Positions 33,420-44,003 of a DNA stretch of 64,000 bases are shown here, piece after piece. This stretch comes from Erythrophleum ivorense. Taxonomy: Eukaryota; Streptophyta; Magnoliopsida; Fabales; Fabaceae. A program made the position numbers and the translations under genes. The notes beneath the pieces were generated by a model that had not been told where the DNA came from, made no database searches, and saw only the letters and a program-made list of their open reading frames with translations. The stretch's first letter is position 1. Each line of letters starts with the position of its first letter. Where the stretch lies: NCBI GenBank assembly GCA_026724425.1, contig JAIUCV010000076.1, positions 1,697,501 through 1,761,500 of the forward strand, written 5' to 3'.

Positions 33420-34724
33420 CGGAATCGCAGAGGTTGCTGGTGTAACGAGAACGGCGGCTATTGTAAGCGATTCCACCTCCTCAAGTGACGAAGAAGATGA
33501 TCTCTTAATCGTACGAATTGCTGGTGTACCGAGAACGGCGACTATTGCTAACAATTCTGGGAATGTGACGAGATCCGTTAACAGCACCCCGGAGGCTTCT
33601 TCTTCTTCTTCTTCATCGCCTCAATCCGTAAAGCTCAAAAGCTCCGATGTTCTCGATTGTCCTACTTGCTGCGAACCACTGAAGAAACCAATCTATCAGG
33701 TTCTCTCTCTCTCTCTCCCTTCTTCTTCTTCGATTCACAATTCTCATAATCTCATTATCAAATCCATGGAATTGCACAATAATAAACTTAAATGTCATAG
33801 CCTCATTTTCAATTGGAGATTATCTTTGAATGAAGTGTATGAATCTCTCTAGCTTTAAGTCGTATATAACTGTTTTGTTGAATCAAGGATTTTGATTCTT
33901 CTTTGATTCACAATTCTTGTAATTTTGAACCATTTTCTTGCTAAGTCAAAATTGTCACAGCGATTATCTTTCAATGAAGTGTATGACGCTTCTGAGTTTT
34001 GATGGTGTTTATTTCTTTACAGTGTAGCAATGGGCATCTAGCTTGTTCTTCGTGCGTCACAAAACTGTCGAATCGATGCCCGTTCTGTAGATCTCACATC
34101 GGTGACATTCGATGCAGAGCCATGGAGAAGATCATCGAAACATCCGTAGTCTCGTGTCGAAACTCGGTTTACGGATGTAAAGAAGCAACCACATACGGAA
34201 ACCAATCAAGCAGCCACGAGAAGCTCTGCGCGTACGTCCCATGTTCTTGCCCGTTATCATACTGCGACTACACTGGCTCCTACGAGGATCTTAAAAGCCA
34301 CGCTCGTTCTTCGCACTCTTGGGACGAGGAGGAAGATAACCGGTTCGAGTTTGCAATGGACCGTCCTTTAACTTTTCACCTGAACCTCGAAAAGGAGAAG
34401 GCGACGACGACCGTTTTCCGGGAAGAGAATGAAGGTGATCTGATTGTGGTTCAAGGTTTTCGAAAACCGGACGGTGTGTATGTTACCGTGAGCTGTATCG
34501 CTCCTATGATTCCCGGGATACGCAGATTTTCGTGCAGTCTCGCTAACCTCAACGAGCGTACCTCGCTAAGGCTGGGATTGATGGTGAAGCAAATTCAGAA
34601 AGTGGGAGTGGAAGAAGAAGAGCCCAAAGATGGCTTCTTGTTGATCCCATCTTATATGCTGAATAGTTGTCAGTTGAAGATGCAGATTTGCATTGGTAGT
34701 GGACGTAAGTATATTCATATCTGA
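33187..34724 (+). CDS. SINA-like RING E3 ubiquitin ligase with TRAF-like domain
   Basis: Two exons (33187-33699 and 34023-34724, GT-AG intron of 323 bp) give 404 residues. Residues 20-150 form an acidic, Ser-rich disordered region with about three imperfect repeats (VGIAE.VGVTRTATI..DSTSSSDEEE) and a run of about 12 Glu. The RING follows, with ligands at C158, C161, C172, H176, C179, C182, C190 and C193; the intron splits it between the second and third ligands. A SIAH-type zinc finger covers about 200-270 (YGCKEATTYG, CPLSYCDYTGS, HARSSH). The C-terminal TRAF-like substrate-binding fold runs to the end. Such proteins attach ubiquitin to targets; the target is not predictable here. It matches the tandem SINA-like family at A. 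thaliana At1g66610-At1g66660, but only one copy is in the window. Confidence 0.92.
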
Positions 34725-35009
34725 GAGAAGATGTGAATGAGTAGTCCTCTTATCTTATTATTATTTTTTTTTTGGCTTAGAAGCTTCTTCTTTTTTTAAT
34801 GGTACTCATGTGTATTTGTAGTCTTTTGCAGTGTTTTGCATAGTTTTGAATTTGAAATTCCAGATTATGTGAAAACTCTTTCTGATATAAAATCCATTTG
34901 AGCCGGGCCTGGTCCGAAAATATACAAAATTCATCTTAATTTTCATGGTGTTTACACTTTACATACACGTTTTTAACTTTAAATCCACCAATCCGCAAAT
35001 AAAACAGAT
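34725..35009. other. 3' flank of the SINA-like gene, nothing else seen
   Basis: T-rich 3' UTR and spacer without a second gene. Confidence 0.4.
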
Positions 35010-35234
35010 ATTTAAAAGACTTGTACGGCTCCGTTAGCAGAGCTATGGGGCGGGAGAGCAAGGCTCTTGCAGATGGATTAGCCAACTATGCATTCTCTTT
35101 GCCATTGGATTTTCATTTATTTGATTATGTTCTGGATTTTATCCGTTCGTTGTTGTTAGAGGACTCGACTAGGTCTTGATCCCACGTCAAGTACGTTCAT
35201 ACATCCCCTCCTTCGACCAAAAAAAAAAAAAAAA
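35010..35234 (+). mobile_element. LINE 3' end with poly(A)
   Basis: The plus strand encodes the C-terminal end of a plant LINE RNase H-like domain (KALADGLANYAFSL) followed by a short 3' UTR and a 16-base poly(A) at 35219-35234. It is 5'-truncated, as is usual for LINEs. Confidence 0.7.
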
Positions 35235-35455
35235 TCCAGTGGAAACAATGTTGTTTTTAGGTGGTTATTGGTTTACCCGCCGCAAAGTGGTAGCGATTGT
35301 TAGCGTTTGAAAACAATCATGAAAAACGCTATTTACCGTTTCGTACTGCTCCAAACCTCTCAAATTCAAAAGCTGTTTTCCGCAAGCGTTTGCGGATGCA
35401 TAAAAAAAAAGAGACAATGACTTAAATAGTTATTTTTCGTAACATAATGCAAAAC

Positions 35456-35508
35456 AAGTACTCACATAGTGGAAATGGACCTGTTAATTTTCCACTATGT
35501 GAGTACTT
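35456..35508. repeat. Perfect 20-bp inverted repeat
   Basis: Stem 35456-35475 (aagtactcacatagtggaaa) pairs perfectly with 35489-35508 around a 13-base loop. The surrounding 35262-35600 has features of a decayed DNA transposon (aacgctatttaccgtttc), but no ends could be fixed. Confidence 0.75.
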
Positions 35509-35691
35509 ATTTGTTTTTATTCTCTAAAATAGCTCTATTTGAGGGAATACCCTAAAATTTTTTTTATAAAATTATAAAAAAAAATCAGAATATAAATTTT
35601 TTTATTTAAAATAAGACTTTAGTATTATAATGGTAAAATATATGAATAATTTTTTAGTATTTTTTACTTAATATTCACTAACCACATATTA

Positions 35692-35696
<5 letters not shown>

Positions 35697-35726
<30 letters not shown>
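35697..35726. repeat. (TA)n microsatellite
   Basis: About 15 TA units in front of the LINE RNase H fragment. Confidence 0.9.
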
Positions 35727-35731
<5 letters not shown>

Positions 35732-35742
35732 CGAATGAAAGG

Positions 35743-36016
35743 ATGATAAGTTGGGCGCCTCCGAATATGGAATGGTTTAAATTGAGTACGGATGGAGCCT
35801 CACTGGGCAACCCTGGTTTAGCTGCAGTAGGTGGAGCTCCCTGCAAAAGCTACGGAGAATGGTGTGGAGGATTTGCACTACATATAGGGAGATGCACAAC
35901 GCCTTTGGCGGAGCTGTGGAGAGTCTATTATGGACTTTATGTCGCTGGGAGAGGAGGATATTGAGACTGGAGGTTGAGGTTGACTCGGAACTGGTGGTGG
36001 GCTTTCTTAAGACAGG
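35743..36016 (+). pseudogene. LINE RNase H domain fragment
   Basis: Translation gives the start of an RNase H domain of plant non-LTR elements: KLSTDGASLGNPG, then LAELWRVYYGL and, after a TGA-type frame break near 35962, LEVEVDSELVVGFLKTG. The sequence is cut at 36016 by the Copia LTR. It is a different copy from the LINE end at 35010-35234, which is the missing C-terminal part of the same domain type. Confidence 0.75.
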
Positions 36017-36531
36017 TGTTGTAATTTGAGCTTCGATCTAAACCTCTAAATCTATCTGCTCACTTTATCGAAGCACAATCAAGAGATAAAAGGAAGATTA
36101 AGCAAGAGACACCGAGAGCCTTTTTGTTTACCCTGTGTTTGTTTCCTACTCACCGGGGACGACAACTATTGGCCGTAAATCCACTATCTCCGGTAGCTCA
36201 AACCGAGCTCCGATTACAAAGACGACTTCTCTCTCTTCTCTCGTTACACTTTCTCTCTCTACTGTTACAACAAGAATCCCAGTATGAGAGACGAGAGTTG
36301 GTCATCTAAACTAATAACCAATCGCCTAACGGACTCACACGCACAATACACGTGTAGCCAATGAGAGAGAAGATTCACCTAAGTCTAGTGGATAAGAACC
36401 TATCGGATTAACCCCCGAGTCCCTGGTTCACTTAGCTGGTTCTCAGCTCATTAATGTTCCTCGATAAACTTAGAGAAACATTAAGCCCTGGTTAACTCTT
36501 AACCGGTTGAGATCATGACTTCCAATCTTCA
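36017..36531 (-). repeat. Copia 3' LTR
   Basis: 515 bp from TGTTGT to CTTCA on the plus strand. In element orientation it starts TGAAGATTGG and is preceded by the purine tract aggtggagatt. Confidence 0.8.
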
Positions 36532-36640
36532 AATCTCCACCTGAAGCCTTGATCGAAACTTTAAGTATTGGTGGATCACTTGTATCCTTCACCTATACCT
36601 GCATTCACACTGGAATGCAGCTTCTTCAGTTCTTAGTCAC

Positions 36641-38090
36641 TTAAAGCATCTGCAATGCTTCTTGTAGCTTTCCCATTGGTAGGACCTTAGTGAAAATGTC
36701 AGCTGGATTATACTCCGTTGAAATCTTTACGACTTGAATCACTCCTTGACTGATCAGATCTCTGATGGAATGATACTTGACCGCTACGGGCTTCGTCCTG
36801 ATCTCGTGAAACACAACATTTTTGGATAACACAATTGCACTTTGGGAGTCGCAATGCACCTCCACTGAGTCTTGAGGAAAACCAAGCTCCTCTGCAAAAC
36901 CCTTTAACCACACAGCTTCCTTCACTGCCTCTGATAATGCAACATACACTGCTTCTGTTGTTGAAAGCACAACAATCTTCTGTAACATAGACCTCCAACT
37001 GATAGTGTTGCCACCTGCAGTAAACACAATACCTGAGGTTGACTTCCTGTTGTCGTAGTCCGCTGCGTAGTCCGAGTCGCAGTACCCCCTGATCACAGAA
37101 TCACCTTTCTTCTTGAAGTATAACCCTGTTTCCACTGTTCCCTTAATATAGCGAAGAACCCATTCAACCGCTTGCCAATGCTCCTTTACAGGTCTGCTCA
37201 TAAACCTGCTAATCACACTCACTGGATACGCTAAATCTGGCCTTGTACCTACCATTGCATACATGACGCTTCCGACTGCACTTTGATACGGAACAGACTC
37301 CATGAACTTATACTGATCTAATAACTCTTGATCTGTATCTGACTTTAGCTTGAAATGAATCCCCATTGGTGTAGCAACAGACTAAGTTTGATCCATTCCA
37401 AAGTTACCAAGAACCTTCATAAGGTAGCTTGACTGAGAAACTTTCAAAGTATTTGCGGTTTTGTCTCTAGTAATCTCCATGCCTAAGATCTTCTTGGCAT
37501 CTCCAAGGTCCTTCATTTCAAATTCCGTTCCCAGAAGCACCTTCAGGTTATTAACTTGAGCCTTGTTCGTAGATGCTATCAGTATATCGTCCACATAAAG
37601 GAGAAGATATATGTAAACCTTCTTCCCTAATTCCTTGTAGTAAACACAGTTGTCGTACTCGCTTCTCTTAAAACTGTTCTAAATCATGAAGTCATCAAAC
37701 CTCTTGTTCCACTGCCTTGGAGACTGCTTGAGGCCGTAAAGAGACCTCTTCAAAAGACATACCTTTTCTGGATGCTCTCTGTCAACGAAACCCTCTGGCT
37801 GCTCCATATATATATATATCTTCATCCAAGTAGCCATGCAAAAATGCCGTCTTGACATCAGGCTGTTGAAGCTCCATGTTGAAATGTATGACAGCTGAGA
37901 AAATGTATCGGATTGATACATGCTTGACCACAGGTGAAAAAATCTCCTGATAGTCGATTCCCTCCTTCTGAGCATATCCCTTTGCAACAAGCCTAGCCTT
38001 GTATCTCGGATCCTCAACTCCTGAAATGCACCCTATAGCTTTCTGTCCATCTGGTCTATCAACCAATTTCCAAGTGCGATTTTTCTAAAG
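36641..38090 (-). pseudogene. Copia reverse transcriptase and RNase H, broken
   Basis: Pieces in several frames. The reverse transcriptase start (YKARLVAKGYAQKEGIDY) is at 37782-38066, with a frameshift near 37800 at a TATA run. The finger region is at 37679-37810. The catalytic YVDDILIAS block is near 37570-37600. RNase H follows at 36641-37366 (YCDSDYAADYDNRKSTSG). At least two further stops (near 37680 and 37382) break it. Confidence 0.85.
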
Positions 38091-38360
38091 AGACTGCATC
38101 TCTTCAACTGAAGCTCCTGTCCATTTGTCACTGTCTGGATCGGCCATTTCTTCTTCGAAAGTTTGTGGCTCTTGTTGACCTGCATCTTCTGTTAGGCAAC
38201 AAATGAATTCACCAAATTCGCATTCAGGGTATACCTGAAAATCACTAAACTTGTCTGGCAATCTCGTTTCTCTCCTTGGTCGGTCCCTGGCAAGTTGATA
38301 GTTTTCTAGGTCTGGAACTTCATTTGTGACGTCTTGAGATTGCTCACTGGATCCAGACTC

Positions 38361-39481
38361 CTACGTAGCTCCACCTTGAATTGTGTCGCTACTGATATTA
38401 TCATCTATTCCTGCAAAATCAAAACTCACAAACTTGTTAGTTGAAATTGGAGAGTTACTAGGAATACATGAGGACTGTTCTGAGTCGATGTCTTTGAACA
38501 TCTTGTCTTCTCTAAATATGACGTTGTTGCTGATGACACATTTCTTGTCTTCCAACGGTCATACTCTGAAACCTTTTACTCCCTTAAGATAACCCGTAAA
38601 TACTCCCTTCTTAGCCCTTGGATTCAACTTTCCATCATTCGAATGTACATAAGCCAAGCAGCCAAATCTTTTAAGTCCATCCAAAGAAGGCATAACTGAT
38701 GTCCATTTATCTTCTGGTACACCAAAGTCTAGAGCTGAAGATGGAGATCTATTAATCAAGTAGACTGCTGTTGATGTTGCTTCTGCCCAAAACCGTTGTC
38801 CAAGACCACTTTCACTCAACATACTTCTGACTTTATTCATGATGGACCTGTTCAACCTTTCCGCAACTCCATTATGCTGAGAAGTATAAGTACAAGTTCT
38901 ATGCCTCACTATTCCTTCATCCTTGCAGAATCTGTCAAATTGTAAGTTGCAGAACTCCAATCCATTATCAGTACCTAACTTCTTTACTTTTCTTTATGAC
39001 TGAGTTTCCACCATCTTCTTCCAATCAACAAAACTTTTAAAAGCCTCGTCTTTGAATCTGACAAAATAGTCCAAACTTTTCTGGTGAAATCGTCAGTGAA
39101 AGAAATGAAGTACTGACATTTGCTTAAACTCAAGGGAACATTAGGAGATCCCCACATATCAGAATGAACGTAACCAAGATTTTCTTTTGTCGCATGTTGC
39201 GCTGGTCCAAAACTAGCCTTGTGTGATTTCCCTATCACACAATCTTCACAAAAATTCAGGTTTGAAACCTTTGCATCCTTAAGACATCCTTTCTTGGCCA
39301 AAACCTTTAATCCTTTCTGGCCGATGTGACGCAATCTACTGTGCCAGAGTTGAGTCGCATCTGAAACCTCTGCTGTAGCTGATCCTGCTAACTGAACCTT
39401 CTCTTTATATGATGTTGCCTGAATAATATACAAAGTCTGACGCCTGATTCCCTTTATAAACACTGTGCAACCTTTGACCAC
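38361..39481 (-). pseudogene. Copia integrase, broken
   Basis: The zinc-binding pre-integrase part (LWHSRLRHIGQKGL) is at 38984-39481 and the catalytic core with HNGVAERLNRSIMNK at 38559-38960. A frameshift near 38985 separates them. The linker to reverse transcriptase at 38361-38555 also carries stops. Confidence 0.82.
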
Positions 39482-39553
39482 TTTTAAGATTCCACCACTT
39501 CCTTTAAACTCGCATCCCTTCTCTTATAGAGTGCCCATGGATATCAAATTTCT

Positions 39554-39814
39554 TCAAATGTCAGGCATGTACCTCACTTCATGCAGAAAAAAAGTTGTGC
39601 CGTCTGGATTTGTAAACCTTATTGAGACAATGCCTTTAACCTGAGATATGGTACAATTTGCCATTCTCACTCTTCCGTTTACTGACTCCTGGAAGTTAAT
39701 GAAACAGTCTCTCCTAGGTGTCATATGAAATGAACATCCAATGTCCATTATCCACTCATCTTGAGTATTTTCTCCCATTGTCAAGTTTACCTCTGACGCT
39801 ACCAAACCAAGCAA
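39554..39814 (-). pseudogene. Copia protease with altered active site
   Basis: The usual D-S-G of the aspartic protease reads D-I-G (WIMDIGCSFHMTP), which should abolish catalysis. The frame is closed on both sides by stops. Confidence 0.75.
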
Positions 39815-39841
39815 ATCCTTAGCATCATCCTTTGCTGAAGC

Positions 39842-40267
39842 TTATTCTTCTCTGTTCTCCTGATAACCTTTGTTGCCCTTGTTCCTTTCAATCCATTTGT
39901 AACACTGCTTCAGGAATTCATCAACATTCTGGTCAATAGTCCTTGTATCTTGCATCCGAAACGAGTATACCTTGAGTTGAGAGTGTACTCGGTTCGGGAG
40001 AGTCTTTGACAAGTACAATCTTTCGAGCGTCTCCCACGCTTGAGCCGCCGTGATACACTTATTCGATTTCCGAAGAACTAGATCGCTTACGTACATGAAG
40101 ATCATGTTTAATGCCTTATCGTCATGCTCCATTCTTGTGCGCTCTTGCTGAAGCCTCTTGTTCTTTTCCGCCGGAGTTTCTTTTGCTTCGTCTTCTTCTG
40201 ACATCGGAACCCACACCTTCTCCGTTAGCAGATCTTTCAAACTTTGTACCGTAAGATTTGCTAACAT
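39842..40267 (-). pseudogene. Copia gag fragment
   Basis: 141 codons of a UBN2-type gag core (AAQAWETLERLYLSKTLPNRV). The N-terminus is interrupted just upstream and the frame ends before any zinc knuckle. Confidence 0.8.
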
Positions 40268-40371
40268 ACGCTTCTTCCAGATCCCGAAGTCTCCTGATCC
40301 GTCAAACTAAGGGATCTCAGCCCGCGTAGCCGCCATCTCTGATTGATCCGATATCTGAGCCTACAAACCTG

Positions 40372-40383
40372 GCTCTGATACCA
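40372..40383 (-). other. Copia primer-binding site, tRNA-iMet type
   Basis: gctctgatacca on the plus strand, two bases from the LTR that begins TGTTG at 40386. Confidence 0.8.
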
Positions 40384-40385
40384 GT

Positions 40386-40781
40386 TGTTGTTATTTGAGC
40401 TTCGATCTTAACCTCTAACTATCTGCTCACTTTGTTGAATCACAATCAAGAGATAAAAGGAAGATTAAGCAAGAGACACCGAGAGCCTTTTTGTTTACCC
40501 GGTGTTTGTTTCCTACTCACCGGGGACGGCAACTCTTGACCGTCAATCCACTATCTCCGGTAGCTCAAACCGAGCTCCGATTAAAAAGATGACTTCTCTC
40601 TCTCTTTTCTCGTTACACTTTCTCTCTCTACTGTTACAACAAGAATCTCAGTATGACAGACGAGAGTTGGTCATCTAAACTAATAACCACTCGCCTAACG
40701 GACTCACACACACAATACACGTGTAGCCAATGAGAGAGAAGATTCACCTAAGTCTAGTGGATAAGAATCTATCAGATTAAC
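40386..40781 (-). repeat. Copia 5' LTR, truncated
   Basis: Matches 36017-36415 closely and then stops at gattaac, where TGTAACATCC of another element begins. Confidence 0.8.
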
Positions 40782-41301
40782 TGTAACATCCGTGAACCGA
40801 ATTATCGCTCTGGGCGAGTAAGCGACACCGGTTATGAAAATTGATTTCGGTTTGATTTCAATTGTTCCGGTTTGGGCTGCTTAAGTGGAAAGCCCTAAGT
40901 CATGATTAAAGAGGCACAGAGAAGACAGAAGAGGAGATTTTTGGGAGAAAACAAACTGTTCATCGCACTGTTCATCTCGTTTTTCTTTTGTTCTATCCGT
41001 TATCGAGGTGAGTGCGTGACCGTAGGCCCGTAAATCCTAGATTTGATGATTGGTGATTGGTTGGGATGATTTTGTGTTGATCACTGGGTTTAATCATGTA
41101 TTTGTGAGAAAATTTAAGTATTTAGTGTTTTTCCGTCGTCGTGCTAGAAGATCGACACCATGTGTCCGCGGATTCGGTTTAACTTTTGTTGAGCGGTTCG
41201 TTTTAATTGATTGGTTTGATGGTTTAAATCAATTAATTTGTGATTTAATTTAATTGATTGGTTTAGGTGGTTTAACTCCATTAATTTGTGGATTATTTTA
41301 A

Positions 41302-42475
41302 GGGAGATTTGTGAATATAGGTTCAAACAACTATCCATTTGTCCCAATACACCTTTTCTGAAATTTACCATTTTTTTTACTTCAATACCCTTGTAAAATA
41401 TATATAAATATGAAATAAATATTTTTAAATGCCATTTAAAAAAAAAAATTCATAACAATGGAAGGAAAAACATGGAGAATGTTATGACAATTTTTTTTTT
41501 TTAAAGATGTCTTAAATATATATTTTTTTAAATTTCTACTTTTTTCAAATATTCAAAGTAGAATTCATATTCTACTTGTTGTTCTCTTTTCTACTGGCAG
41601 TAGAATATGATTTCTACGGTGTGTTCAGTAGTCTACGATTCGTAGAACATGAGATCTAATCTATGTGCACATTTCTACTAATGGTAGAAAATGTTTTCTG
41701 ACTTGCGTTCACGTTTCTACCACCCGTAGAAAAGACAATCTACGGTTATTGTATTTTCCACTATTCCGTAGAAAACGTTATCTGGTAATTTTACAGTCTT
41801 CTACAATCCGTAGAAATCACATTTTAGAAATCGCACAAAATTCTACCGACCGTAGAAATAATTTTTTTGCCATAATCTAGGAAAATCTAAACTAATATAG
41901 TAAGTAAATCTTTAAAAAATATTTTCAAATCTAGTGGTTTCCTTCTCATAAACAAAAAATAACGTGACATTTTTGTGTTCTTCTTCTTCTTCTTCTTCTT
42001 CCTTTTAGGGTTTATGTTGATGTTTCTCTAAATCATTTGTTTTGTGGTTTCTCTCTTCATCTTCTTCTAATCATGTTGCATATCTATGTAAGTTGTGGTG
42101 TATGGAAATAGTGTGCAAGCAAAGGTTGGGATTTCATTGCTGATGAAGATGGGAGAATGAAGTCAAAAAGCGAAGGGGATAATGAAGTCGACGACGACAA
42201 TCCCTAAATCGGAAACCGCAAGGAGACGATGGGAGAATGAAGTAAAAAAGCGAAGGGGGATAATGAAAGATCTAAAAAAAAAAATCCCTTATCCAACAAT
42301 TGATTTACTTTTTTCTATTATAATATTAATAATTTTAATTAAAAAATATTCTAATTCTATTTTAAGGGGTAAAATGTGACATTTCTGATCAAAAAAGTCT
42401 ATAAGGACAACAATTGATCAAAAAGTTTAGACGGACAAGAGGAGAGTTTTTTGAGCCCTTTTTGCCAAATTTCTC
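41302..42475. mobile_element. Mutator-like non-autonomous element with hairpin array
   Basis: 1174 bp flanked by a perfect 9-bp duplication TTATTTTAA (41293-41301 and 42476-42484). Terminal inverted repeats of about 43 bp (41302-41344 and 42433-42475) share GAGAAATTTG-type ends and an internal TTGTCC. No transposase. A regular hairpin series occupies 41589-41857, and a tandem pair around gatgggagaatgaagt..aaaagcgaagggg lies at 42147-42265. Confidence 0.88.
41589..41857. repeat. Array of seven TTCTAC-N5-GTAGAA hairpins, ~42-bp period
   Basis: Short palindromes begin near 41589, 41632, 41672, 41714, 41755, 41799 and 41841, so spacing is 40-44 bp. Each has a 5-7 bp stem of TTTCTAC with GTAGAAA and a loop of about 5 variable bases. 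The unit near 41755 has one stem mismatch. An inverted version GTAGAA..TTCTAC precedes them at 41558-41575. Confidence 0.85.
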
Positions 42476-42804
42476 TTATTTTAATTTATTTGTTTAGGTG
42501 GTTTAAATCAATTGATTTGTGATTTATTTTAGTTGATTGGTTTATGTGGTTTAAATCAATTAAATTGGTGGTTTAATTTATTTGATTGGTTTAAGTGATT
42601 TAAATCAACTAATTGGTGGTCTGATTTAAGTGTTCGGTTTAATTAGATTATTTGTAGTTTGATTTAATTAATTGGTTCAATTAGTTTAAATTGATTAATG
42701 ATATTATTTAATTGTGGAAATTGTTTAATATGGAAATTATTTCAATTTTGATTAGTGTCTAGTATTTGCGTAGTTGGCCTGTAAGCGGGTTGATCGCCTC
42801 ACTA

Positions 42805-43380
42805 AGTATTTATGAAATACTTATGGATCTCTTTCGTAATGTGATGCAGGTAAAAGAAAAGGATGATAGGATTTATTAGTTATTTGAATTGTTTAAATTG
42901 TTAGTGGAACCTGGTGTTTAGGGTGTTAGCATTATTAATTATTCTGAAATTAATTGTTGAATTGATTATTGAGTTATTGAATTATTTGTTTAAGAACTTC
43001 CGCATTGTGTTGATATTGTGTTAGCTGTTGAGAATTAATATTTATGGGGATATTAATTCAAACTATTTAATTATTAAAAAAAAAAGCTATTCCATATTTA
43101 TGAAATACTTATGGATCTCTTTCGTAATGTGATGCAGGTAAAAGAAAAGGATGATAGGATTTATTAGTTATTTGAATTGTTTAAATTTTTAGTGGAACCT
43201 GGTGTTTAGGGTGTTAGCATTATTAATTATTCTGGAATTAATTGTTGAATTGATTATTGAGTTATTGAATTATTTGTCTAAGAACTTCCGCATTGTGTTG
43301 ATATTGTGTTAGCTGTTGAGAATTAATATTTATGGGAATATTAATTCAAACTATTTAATTATTAAAAAAAAAGCTTATTC
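42805..43380. repeat. 288-bp tandem duplication inside the Ty3 LTR
   Basis: The block starting tatttatgaaatacttatgg at about 42807 is repeated at about 43095. The copies differ at only a few positions, and both end in ttaattattaaaa. Confidence 0.85.
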
Positions 43381-44003
43381 GAAACTTTTCTGGTATGATT
43401 GTTCCATGGCTTGCTCGAAAGGGACTGGGAAGTTCGTATTTCTCACGTGTATAAGCAGGCTAATCATATACATATATTTATTAAAACAAAATTCTCTAGA
43501 TAAATTTATTTTTTCTGCATCACTAATATATCACATATAAAATTTAACAAACTAAAAAAATTTAACGTTAACATCCAAATTAGAGATAATAGAAAAATAA
43601 ACGTACATATATACACATTTTTTTTGAATTAGTGATTTTATAAATGATTAAAAGTATATAACTTTGATGTTTTATAATTATAAAATATGTTTATATTGTT
43701 AATTTATTGTTTAGCCGCTACTGCACCTGCAAGTTAACCAGTCATAAATATTCCGCAAACGCATTAGTTTCCAACCGCTTAATCAGTCGTACAAACTGGT
43801 TAATAATGCTACTAATCACAATCACAACAGCCCGCTTCAGCCCGCTTCTGCAAACTCTCGCATCCTTAACCGTAACCGCGATTAAACCAGTCAGACCCTT
43901 AGTCACTATTTTCATTACTTTGATTTTTAGTTTTTACTAGAACAAGTCATGGAAACTTTGATTTTCACTAGAACAAGTCATGGAGGATCTCACCAAGGAT
44001 ACA
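43381..44003. other. Intergenic, possible hAT-like debris
   Basis: No gene. Bases 43715-43900 carry ccgcaaacgc and cagcccgcttc repeats of the kind seen in decayed hAT elements, without defined ends. Confidence 0.3.

Larger units (their letters stand above)
36017..40781 (-). mobile_element. Ty1/Copia LTR retrotransposon, decayed
   Basis: LTRs at 36017-36531 and 40386-40781 flank gag, protease, integrase, reverse transcriptase and RNase H in Copia order on the minus strand. The tRNA-iMet primer-binding site is at 40372-40383. The left end is inserted in a LINE fragment. The right LTR is cut about 115 bp short by a Ty3 LTR starting at 40782, so the target duplication cannot be tested. Confidence 0.88.
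40782..43380 (+). mobile_element. Ty3 LTR related to the chromovirus, plus orientation
   Basis: It starts TGTAACATCCGT, like the LTRs at 13711 and 20497 read in element orientation. It shares ttgatttcggtttgattt, the phrase ttggcctgtaagcgggttgatcgcctcac and the aatgtgatgcaggtaaaagaaa block. No internal region follows, so it is a solo or truncated LTR; the 3' end near 43380 is approximate. It was enlarged by a Mutator-like insertion and by a 288-bp internal tandem duplication. Confidence 0.75.

Noticed and set aside
41589..41857. CRISPR-like look of evenly spaced palindromes
   Set aside because: Eukaryotic locus inside a Mutator-like element; the repeats are too short (about 17 bp) and there are no cas genes.
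41665..41880. Open frame with 14-residue repeats (RRK/RRN)
   Set aside because: The 42-bp hairpin period is a multiple of three, so the repeat appears in translation by chance.
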